A stretch of 64,000 nucleotides of DNA from Cladopsammia gracilis (Eukaryota; Cnidaria; Anthozoa; Scleractinia; Dendrophylliidae). A program made the translations under genes and the position numbers. Location of the stretch: assembly GCA_022457155.1 (NCBI GenBank), contig JAJGOT010000121.1:721001-785000 (forward strand), read 5' to 3'. This document shows, in pieces, positions 57,401 to 64,000 of the stretch. The notes beneath the pieces are model-generated. The model was not told where the DNA came from and did not search any database. It was given only the letters and a program-made list of their open reading frames with translations. How positions within the stretch are numbered: position 1 is the stretch's first letter; every line of letters begins with the position of its first letter.

Positions 57401-60400
57401 TGTGATCTTATCTTAACCCTATTCAGACTGGGGGGGGGGGGGGGGGGGGGGCTTTTCGAACCCCCCCTCCAGTAAAATTGTAATAACTCTTACACCGAAA
57501 TAGCTATGAGGCTGAAATTTTCTGACTTTTCCTAGAATTTATCTAGGGACATTTTGGTATCCATAACATGTCAGTGTGATTAACCATGTTGCCATGGCAA
57601 CCCAAGGGATTGGAAATTAGCAAAAGTGACACCGATATACAAAGATGACAAGAAATGCATTCCTGATAACTACAGACCAATTTCTGTTTTGCCAGCTGTC
57701 ACTAAGCTGATAGAAAGAATTATTTTTAACCAACTTTACAGTTATCTGACAGAACATGGTTTACTTTCTGACTCTCAATCGGGTTTCAGACCCCTACATT
57801 CCACTTTGACCGCTTTATTAGATGCCACTAATGATTGGTTTCTAAATATGGATAAAGGCCTATTAAATGGTGTCATATTCTTAGACCTTAAAAAGGCTTT
57901 CGACACCATGGATCACGAAATTTTGTTGGACAAACTGAAACAATATGGTGTATGCCAAGTTAGCCTAAATTGGTTTACTTCATACCTTACAGATAGAACA
58001 CCAAAAACATTTGTCGATGGCGTGCTGTCAGATAGCTGCACAATTAAATGCGGAATACCACAGGGTTCTATTCTTGGGCCACTACTATTTATTGTTTACA
58101 TAAATGATCTTCCATCTTGTAACCTCTTCTCTAAAGTGCGGATGTATGCAGATGATACTAGTTTAACTGTTGCACATGCTGATGAGTACATTCTGGAGCA
58201 ACAAATGAATCATGATCTACATGAAATACATACATGGCTAATAGCGAATAAACTTAGCCTAAATGTGGTAAAGACAAAATATATGATTGTAGCTAGTCAA
58301 TATAGGATAAAACACCTTCAGCACCAGTTTAATATTCATGTCGATCACAAAACCCTTGTAAGGGATAAGACGTATAAATATCTTGGTGTTGAAATAGATC
58401 AATCATTAACTTGGAAAGATCATGTAGACAAAATTGCTAAGAAAACCTCTGGAGGGATTGGCGTTCTGAGACGTGTAAGGCATCTCTTACCTTATCATAC
58501 ATTAATTATGATGTACTACTCCCTTGTACTACCATATTTCGATTATTGTAGTATAGTGTGGGGGAGTTGTGGGAAATGGATGTGTAACAGACTCCAGACC
58601 CTCCAAAACAGAGCTGCCAGGGTGATAACCTCCTCTAACTACGATAGACGATCAGTTGAGATACTGGATGAACTTGGGTGGGAAAATCTTGAAACACGAA
58701 GGACAAGACAACTAGCCATAATAATGTATAAATTGAAAAATCGAAATGTACCTGATCATTTGGCTCAAATTTTTAATAGTACAAACTCTATGTATTCTTA
58801 CAATCTAAGAAACTCAACATATAATTTATTTGTACCAAGACCGTATACTGAGGCTGGAAAAAATAGCTTCCACTATAGAGGGGCAGTTCTCTGGAATAGT
58901 CTATCAAATACTACTAAAGGGCAGACAAGCCTGAAATCGTTTTTGTCATATTTGTAATTTAGTATAGTTTTAATGACCATTTTATTTTTTATTGCATGAT
59001 TATATTATTGCACGGCTCTCTGGAAGAGCATTTTTATGATGAGATTCCGTGAATAAATAAAGATGATTGATTGATTGATTGGTTTTTGACACATAGGTTT
59101 TCAAAATATTAAAATATGGTGAATTTTTTTTTTTATTTTAAGATCTTATTTTTTGACTTATAGTGCATTTTCTTATTAGAATAGTTTTTTCTTGGAACTA
59201 GTTCTTGAAAGACATCAAAAACTTTTAACATCAAATATTTGGGGGGGGAGGGGTAGGTAAATTTTTGCTCACTTTTACTTACAGAGAAAAATTTTGTACT
59301 TTTTATTAAATAACGCTTCTAAGTTCATTGTTTGGATAATAGACATTAGTTTGATACGTGTTTTATACATTCTGATCCTTTTCTCTTTTAGATATTTTTT
59401 AAATTTTAATTTAAACGAAAAAAAAAAGGAAATCCAAGATGGCGGATCCAAGATGGCGGACAATAATTTCAAAATTATAGTTTTATCACCTTTTTTGCCT
59501 TTTCTCGCTTTACAAGTGTGTCCTTGTTTGTATTTATTATGTTTTAATATTAAAGAGATGATTTTACAGTTATATTTGATATTTTAAGTATCTGGATGGA
59601 AAAATATCAAAGAAACGTGGGAAAAACAAAAATGACGTCACTGTGACGTCATAATTGGGTGTGGCAGGTCAAAACTGGGTGTGAGGTTTCGTTGTTTGGA
59701 GATGAACATTGTGTGAAAATTTCATGGTCCTAGCCTTACTGGTTCCAGAGATATGAAGGGGGGGGGGGGGGGTCCGAGGAGCCACCCCCCCCCCCCCCAG
59801 TCACAGATTGCCTAAAATAGGGTTAACTCTGAGAGCCTTCTTTCCATTATTCCGTAAGTTTGCAAGGCAATCTGACACGATTGTGTCGACTAAGAAAAAT
59901 AATTTTCTCGGCTGACGCGGTCTGACGTGACCGCTCGACGAAACCACGTTTTCAAACTCGAACCAGTCTTCCCGCTAACCATGGCTTGAAAGTGGGAACT
60001 TCCAACGCCATTGGTAAGAGGTAAGATAAAAAAAAGCATTTATGCAGATTTGTTTATAGTTTTAAACTGATAAGTCGCCGAACAGGAAAGGATGGATTCC
60101 CAACGTGTAAAACTATGTTTTGGTCACCTTTTTTACTGGAGGAGCTGAATATTGTCCTTTTTTATACACAAAAAAAAAATCATATCTTTAACCTGGGTGG
60201 GAAAACGGGGATTTATTTAACTCAATAAAATTGAGAACATGTTCCAAAAATCAGTCAACTTCCGTGCGTTCTGGTCACGTGGTTGATGACGTCACACTAA
60301 TGACGCTGATAAGGAAATTATTTTTATAGTTACATCTACCAACAAACGAAATTTTTTAACTTTGCGTTTCACTCTTACAGATACATGAGCTAGTCCCCAG

Positions 60401-63400
60401 ACCCCTATTTGCTCATGTGTTTAGCCCCTTTAATTTTGAAAATCCAGAGCAATATCGGGCATGACGGAATGTTGAATGCCTTCCTTGCCAAGTTGACTGT
60501 ATTTCCATTTATCAAAGCACGTTCCTAAAAAACGTTAAAAAGTACTTGGGGGAATAGTCACGTGACTGATGACGTAATCGCACTTAGTTAATTAAAATAG
60601 GTATTTTATGGTTGGTGTAAATAGCATGTGGTGTAGTATCCTCATTCACTCAAAAGTGACAGTTATTCGGCATCGAAAATCTTTCTGGTACAAAGGGTGC
60701 TTGGAAGGTTTTTATTATAATTATAATATATCATTGAATTATTATAGATGACGAATCGCACTTTCCAAATTAAAGGAGCTACCGTATAGGAAAAAAAAAG
60801 TATCCATTGCCTATTTTCCTTTAAATAATTAAATATATTATTCCAGATATTGGTACAGTGGCATTTGATACTCGTCTGGGATTGTATGAAGACCCTCCGC
60901 CTCAGGAAGCACTTCAATTCATAAGAGAGGTTAAAAACTTTTTCACGCTTTCTCAGACGCTTTTATTCTCCGTAACAAGCACAATTGCTCGGCAATACGT
61001 GGACACACCAACACTTAAATATTTCTACGAGAGTGCGACAATTTATTGGACATTGGCCAGGGTTTTGTTGACAAGAAGATGAAGGAACTGAAAGAAATGG
61101 CGGAAAGAGGAGTTGATCCTTCCGGTAATACTCAAGGTGTGTGGTACGTAGTTTAATCAATGGTGTCTACAAATATCAGATGCTCAGTGCGCGTGTAATC
61201 AAAGGCTCCTGTGAGTCAACCCGTGGATAAGAAATGCTAACGCGTAACGCAATATTGCGGTAAGCTTACATTTTTATACTGACACGTTTCAATATATATA
61301 TTTTTTAATTAACACCCTCCCCTCCTCTTTAAGGTTTTTCCCCGATATTTTCAAGAACATTTAAGATTAGCATATGCCGTTTTCAGTAGCTGTTCGTTTA
61401 ACCTAAGAACACATTTTGATAAAGGTTGGCGACAACCGGTTGCAATGATAACGAGATATGACGTGATAAGAAACATGAGGTCAACCCATTTTTTAATAAC
61501 ATTGCATGTTTTTCACCTTTTTTCAGTGAAAACAAAACACATAAAATGCTACCAAAAGCATCAAAATGTTTAATTGTGTGTTATTTTGCAACACTAGCAA
61601 ACAATATTTGCAGTTTCCGCATTTTTCTGAAAAATTTGAATTTTTAGTAAAATCCAAGATGACGGCCATCTTGGCGGCCATTTTGGATGACGTCACGGAC
61701 CCCCAGCAGCGCCACAACCCATAATATTTACCTTATCTTGTAGAGCACATCGCGGGCTATCTATCAGATGTAAAATATTTCCGAAATATTGCAACAGCGC
61801 AAAAACCCAAGCAACCCCCCATGTATGCGAGGGTTAAGGACTTTTGACGAACGCAAAAGAAAAAATCAGTACATTACTTTCGTAATGTCTAGTCCGTACG
61901 AGATATGCGGTATAAATACGGAACATTTTCAGCCGAAGCAGACTAGGATGCGTTGAAATATGTAGTAAAATCACCGAGGAAACAAAACTTGGGGAGGAAA
62001 CATTCGTATGACTCGTGCACGTAGGTAGCATGGGTTTTTCCTTGCCTTGAAATAGGGTGAGGAGGCTTTTTTGCTGCTATAAGAGAGCTTCTGCGCCATA
62101 ATTTCCACATAATGATTATACGACCGACAATTGATTTGATCTCCAGAATTCAATCTATAATTCAATCTAGGTGGTTTCAAGGATTTTAAAGCGAAAAAAT
62201 ATACAAAGTTCTAAACTTATGTTTTTTCTATCAGTACAGAGCCGATCAGAGAAAAAATATAGACCTGAAATTGTAGCCTGCAAATGGATGGACCATTTTT
62301 TTATAATATATATTTTTTTCGTCTTGATGTTGTACAAGAATATTTTTTCGGGATTGTTCCATACCTTTTTACCTTTGGCTTGCTGTGCATTTTTTTTACT
62401 TTTGCTGTGCAGGAATTTTGTTTTGGTAATTGCCCACCTCCACCCCCCTCCCTTAAGAATAAAATACTCCGTCTGTAAGGAGTGCTTGAAGCGGGCTGTG
62501 CAATGTACATGTAAATGTAAATTTGGACTGGACTGTGCATATTAATAGATTATAGATTATATATTGTAGATTGCTTATACAAAACTCTAAAATGATAACC
62601 GGGTGAAACTGAGACTAAACGAGCCAGTTTCGAAGCCCATCGGGTTACTTGTTTTCTAATGTTTTGATTTTCGACTTAGGCGTACTACAGGGAAGAGTAG
62701 AATAATGCATTAGTCACATTGTTAACCACAGTAGTTTCCATTTGCTACTACGCTTTACCCAAACTCTTTTAAGAATAAATTGAATTGTTATTTCCTCATT
62801 AGTTTTCACGTATGTATTAATTAGTCATATATACTTAAAACTAGTAAGTAATAGTATGAAACTAAGTATTTGCAACTGATTATTTTGTAACTTATTTTAT
62901 TTAACTTTTTTTAATTGTTAACAAAAATATAACAACAATTATGTCTTTAAATTTAGTTGTTCCGTTGTTGACATATTTGCTTACAAAAGACGATCTGACA
63001 CCTGAGGAAGTCAACGGACATGCAGTTGATGTTGTGGCTGCTGGTGTTGATACGGTAAGTGAATTGTGTTAACTTGCAGCTAAATATATATGTGCTCGGA
63101 AGCCTCAAGCTAACACAAGCACAAAACTAACTAGCACAAAACAATTTCGGTTCGTACTTTCTGCCTTTCTCTCGTCGCGATACCGACAATGGTCTGTCGT
63201 AAGTTATGACAATGTAACATGGTTTGGCCCACTTAATCAATCGACCCTTTCTAGACAAACTAACTTTCGAAATTCTCACGAGAAGCTACAGTTTTTAATT
63301 TATTTTTTATAATTAAATTTAGCTTCCTGAGTAGCGTTTTCTGTTTCTTGTTTTCTTTTTTATATTTGTATTGTTTAAAAAAAATGCGTTGTGTTCTCGA

Positions 63401-64000
63401 ACTTGTGTTTTATTATTTCTTAGTGAATAGTGATTCCATATAGGAATAGTGCTTCATATAGTGGCCATATAGTGGCCATATAGTGAATCCATATAGGGAT
63501 AGTGGCCTATAAGGAATAGTGATTTACAGTGACTTTGGTAACAAATTGTAGATTGAACAAGGGGTTAGCGAGGTACAAACAATTGTTTAGAAATAGAAGC
63601 ATCTTTATATACCTAACAATACTTTCATGTTTGGCTCTTTCATACTGTTACATCTACTTACAACCTGCAGACGGCAAATACTGTTCTATGGTGGCTGTAT
63701 AATTTGGCAAGATTTCCTCATTTTCAAGAAAAACTCTACCAGGAGGTAGAGAGTGTCGTGGGAAAACATGGGGACGTCACACCTCGGCATCTCACCAAAC
63801 TTCCTTACTTAAAGGCTTATCTGAAGGAGTCCATGAGGTTAGAAACCAAATACATTTGAATTTATTAATATTGTCATTATTATGGTTGTTAATTATGATG
63901 ATGATGACGATGATTATTGTTTTTGTTACAAGTGCAACCAGAAAGCAATATATGTATTTATTATATCCCTCAGTTAGTACGCGCGCTATGATTGGTCAAT
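39026..64000 (+). CDS. Mitochondrial-clan cytochrome P450 (five exons, 3' part outside window; frameshift in exon 3)
   Basis: Exons 39026-39498, 55721-55920, 60847-61136, 62957-63054 and 63671-63837 join in phases 2, 1, 1 and 0. They give about 410 residues of an expected 500-530. The N-terminus MTMKLFPSSVALNRRHLFSR is basic and hydroxylated, consistent with a mitochondrial presequence. IPGPKPG, DGEEWNKVRQTIAPKIMRP, GTVAFDTRLGLYEDPP, the I-helix AAGVDT-TANT, and the K-helix ESMR (ExxR) place it in the mitochondrial CYP group (CYP11/24/27-like), which uses adrenodoxin and an O2-binding threonine. The heme-cysteine exon is not in the window. Exon 3 lacks one base near 61037, giving TGA at 61080-61082. 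The start is the first in-frame ATG; an in-frame stop lies 51 bp upstream. Substrate cannot be read. Confidence 0.88.
39499..40624. other. P450 intron 1, 5' part, with a foldback MITE at about 39850-40066
   Basis: AATGCCTTACCTTGTTTCCC (39862) is inverted as GGGAAACAAGGTAAGGCATT (40034), with CATTTCAGAGCGATTTC/GAAATGCCCTAAATGGCC partly paired inside: a palindromic MITE. The rest has nothing recognised except the possible short exon at 40512. Confidence 0.55.
40512..40587 (+). CDS. Possible signal-peptide exon (orphan)
   Basis: ATG starts MAGFLIGEFTRTIRMLLLLG and LICHS, a signal-peptide-like hydrophobic run, ending TTCAG before GTAACG. No convincing downstream exon was found before the BEL element, so this is weak; it may be fortuitous. 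Confidence 0.22.
40640..41200. repeat. 118-bp minisatellite with internal hairpin, about 4.6 copies
   Basis: AAATGTTATATATCC starts recur at 40691, 40809 and 40927, then diverged AAATTGTTATTTATTAT at 41045 and 41164: a 118-bp period. Each unit holds an inverted pair, ATGTTATATATCC and GGATATATAACAT, and a B-box-like GGTTTGAGTCCTGG. Confidence 0.88.
41201..41984. other. P450 intron 1; nothing recognised
   Basis: AT-rich; no supported gene or repeat. Confidence 0.4.
42113..42444 (+). repeat. 5' LTR of BEL element
   Basis: 332 bp, TG...CA. It differs from the 3' LTR at about three sites (GTACCGCCC versus GTACCCCCC; TTCGCG versus TTCGTG; AATTGAATC versus AATCGAATC). No primer-binding site was assigned with confidence; a TGG occurs about 20 bp downstream. 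Confidence 0.93.
42554..43918 (+). pseudogene. BEL Gag region (frame ends in DUF1759-like domain)
   Basis: The first ATG of the long frame is at 42554; a second candidate at 42638 follows a hydrophobic stretch and may be the true start. The frame has a long Lys/Glu/Gln-rich coiled coil (43190-43370) and a DUF1759-like region (FNGDPLEFWMFMRSFD near 43650). Conservation in this frame is lost after about 43880 and it stops at 43916-43918, in mid-domain. Confidence 0.82.
43887..47765 (+). pseudogene. BEL Pol region: rest of Gag, Cys knuckles, protease, RT, RNase H, integrase zinc domain
   Basis: This frame is +1 relative to the upstream one and opens just after TGA at 43884-43886. Visible landmarks in order: the remainder of the DUF1759-like domain, Cys-rich C-x2-C-type knuckles (44340-44560), the protease active site DSGST (about 44747), RT core with YADD (46002), RNase H (FCDAS, about 46540), and an HHCC zinc domain (47520-47700). 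It ends at TAG 47763-47765, immediately before the integrase core. Confidence 0.88.
47766..48659 (+). pseudogene. BEL integrase core and C-terminal tail, after in-frame stop
   Basis: Same frame as the upstream Pol. It contains the D-D-E catalytic residues in GIDCFGPF (start), RTDNGTNF (about 47955) and GGIWERQ (about 48108), then a basic DUF5641-like tail (WLQPKRNLRIGDVVLI) and a normal stop at 48657-48659. Confidence 0.88.
48807..49138 (+). repeat. 3' LTR of BEL element
   Basis: Same length and ends as the 5' LTR. It is preceded at 48795-48806 by a purine-rich AAGGGGCCGGGA that serves as polypurine tract. Confidence 0.93.
49144..51112. other. P450 intron 1 downstream of BEL; inverted repeats and G run
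   Basis: Holds the nested inverted repeats described above, a G run at 50493-50509 and a C run near 50928-50937 flanking about 430 bp, suggestive of another poly-G-ended repeat. No gene. Confidence 0.45.
51113..52126 (+). CDS. Candidate two-exon gene nested in P450 intron 1 (hypothetical)
   Basis: Exon 51113-51380 begins MQSVNEQDSRKDQIYARPVN and ends ATGAAAG before GTATGT (phase 1). A matching acceptor TTCTTTTTCTAG opens exon 51921-52126, which reads GSTAKWGAIQSALFPEKSSQ to TGA. Total 157 residues; no domain recognised. About 25 bp of exon 1 (GAGGAGGTTGGACACGGGCC) recurs inverted near 54640, so exon 1 overlaps a repeat. Support is only frame and phase consistency; it may be fortuitous. Confidence 0.28.
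52127..55720. other. P450 intron 1, 3' part
   Basis: G runs at 53067-53082 and 53159-53173, a short inverted partner of 51195-51230 near 54617-54667, and a T run at 55138. No supported gene. Confidence 0.45.
55721..55920 (+). CDS. P450 exon 2: C-helix region
   Basis: Acceptor TTCTGATAAG, then SDGEEWNKVRQTIAPKIMRP (the WxxxR heme-propionate contact is W and R in EEWNKVR) and GELNKWAIE before GTAAGT, phase 1. Confidence 0.9.
55921..57412. other. P450 intron 2, 5' part; nothing recognised
   Basis: Contains one GTTACCATGACAACACATAT-CRE motif near 56625-56652 of the kind seen in the foldback elements; no gene. Confidence 0.4.
57417..59822. mobile_element. TTAA-bounded (piggyBac-like) composite element, copy 1, containing a LINE
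   Basis: TTAA at 57413-57416 and 59823-59826. Termini are CCCTATTCAGACTGGG and, reversed, CCCTATTTTAGGCAATC; both run into G/C tracts (57430-57451, 59785-59798). The right 640 bp is the reverse complement of the 30690-32218 element. The left part is short and a LINE fills the middle. No transposase frame is seen. Confidence 0.6.
57605..59081 (+). mobile_element. 5'-truncated non-LTR retrotransposon (CR1/L2-like), RT to 3' end
   Basis: The open frame 57626-58957 (443 codons) carries RT motifs NYRPISVLPAVTKLIERII, SGFRPLHST, LDLKKAFDTMDH, GIPQGSILGPLLF and MYADDTS, then a C-terminal YNLRNS...FVPRPYTEAG region and a stop. The endonuclease half is absent. The 3' UTR ends AATAAATAAAGATGATTGATTG with TGAT repeats (59064-59081), typical of CR1/L2-type 3' ends. 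The frame has no internal stop, so the insertion is fairly recent. The family call is from motif recall. Confidence 0.85.
59827..60846. other. P450 intron 2, 3' part
   Basis: Contains two related stretches GGTCACGTGGTTGATGACGT (60274) and AGTCACGTGACTGATGACGT (60556). No gene. Confidence 0.45.
60847..61136 (+). CDS. P450 exon 3: F-G region, with an apparent 1-nt deletion
   Basis: It starts after ATTATTCCAG with NIGTVAFDTRLGLYEDPP and QYVDTPTLKYFYESA. Homology continues as IGQGFVDKKMKELKEM in the +1-shifted frame from about 61048. One base is missing between GTGC and GACAATTT near 61037. The length with one base restored (291) also fits the flanking phases. As it stands, TGA occurs at 61080-61082. 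Confidence 0.88.
61330..61725. mobile_element. Foldback element, copy 2 (inverted, one arm lost)
   Basis: AAGGTTTTTCCCCGATATTT through CCCAGCAGCGCCACAACCCA matches the reverse complement of the right flank and arm of 7870-8412 plus its centre; the opposite arm is missing. In P450 intron 3. Confidence 0.7.
62267..62655. mobile_element. Inverted partial copy of the 31118-31991 insertion
   Basis: GATGGACCATTTTTTT, GTGCTTGAAGCGGGCTGTG and GAGCCAGTTTCGAAGCCCAT match the reverse complement of 31118-31480, ending at the same GGCTACTTGTTT terminus. 61726-62266, 62656-62956 and 63055-63670 are intron with nothing further recognised beyond ATATAGTGGCC-type short repeats near 63430-63510. Confidence 0.7.
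62957..63054 (+). CDS. P450 exon 4: start of I-helix
   Basis: TTTAAATTTAG is the acceptor and ACG before GTAAGT the donor. It reads VPLLTYLLTKDDLTPEEVNG, then AVDVVAAGVDT, giving the I-helix oxygen-binding motif across the junction with exon 5. Confidence 0.9.
63671..63837 (+). CDS. P450 exon 5: I- to K-helix, ExxR
   Basis: It follows ACCTGCAG and reads TANTVLWWLYNLARFPHFQE, VTPRHLTKLPYLKAYL, then KESMR (ExxR) at the donor ATGAG before GTTAGA, phase 2. 63838-64000 is intron. Confidence 0.9.

Noticed and set aside
57626..58957. Host reverse-transcriptase-like gene
   Set aside because: RT motifs, 3' UTR and TGAT-repeat tail show it is a 5'-truncated LINE.

Overview
The window looks like nuclear DNA of an anthozoan cnidarian, most likely a stony coral. 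It is AT-rich and repeat-dense, with intron-rich genes using GT-AG splice sites. Two fibrinogen-like genes have the form seen in coral skeletal/extracellular matrix proteins (a [13 protein letters not shown] core and a GFGMGG tail). Splice junctions were assigned by eye from reading phase and consensus; there is no transcript evidence.

Left third (1-29.3 kb), all genes on the minus strand. (1) Positions 7765 to the left edge: a secreted protein with a signal peptide, a PAN/apple domain, an EGF-like module and a pentraxin-type LamG domain; its 3' end lies outside the window. (2) 21498-17927: a complete four-exon secreted fibrinogen-like gene of 316 residues. (3) 29237-24496: a tandem paralogue of gene 2 that is decaying. 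A 120-bp palindromic MITE sits in frame in its first exon, one core exon is absent, and the last exon carries a frameshift. The spaces between hold MITEs, SINE/LINE remnants and tandem arrays.

Middle (29.3-39 kb): no convincing gene. It holds nested LINE fragments, a TTAA-bounded (piggyBac-like) element with a second TTAA-bounded insertion, a 102-bp satellite array, a 230-bp direct duplication and a long-inverted-repeat element (37.0-38.3 kb).

Right third (39-64 kb), plus strand: a mitochondrial-clan cytochrome P450 whose first five coding exons lie at 39026-39498, 55721-55920, 60847-61136, 62957-63054 and 63671-63837. The heme-binding exon(s) lie beyond the window. Intron 1 (16.2 kb) contains a young BEL/Pao LTR retrotransposon (identical-length 332-bp LTRs, about 3 mismatches, 5-bp target duplication) with two coding breaks, a 118-bp minisatellite, and a weak two-exon gene candidate. 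Intron 2 carries a TTAA-bounded element with a 5'-truncated LINE. Exon 3 of the P450 has an apparent single-base deletion, so the gene is either broken or has a consensus error here.

The three left-hand genes encode secreted or matrix-type proteins; the P450 would act in the inner mitochondrial membrane. I see no operon-like link between them. The most notable signals are the in-frame MITE exonisation, TE-derived CRE palindromes across the window, a tRNA-Thr-like SINE whose 5' half became a tandem array, and a MITE abutting a splice acceptor.
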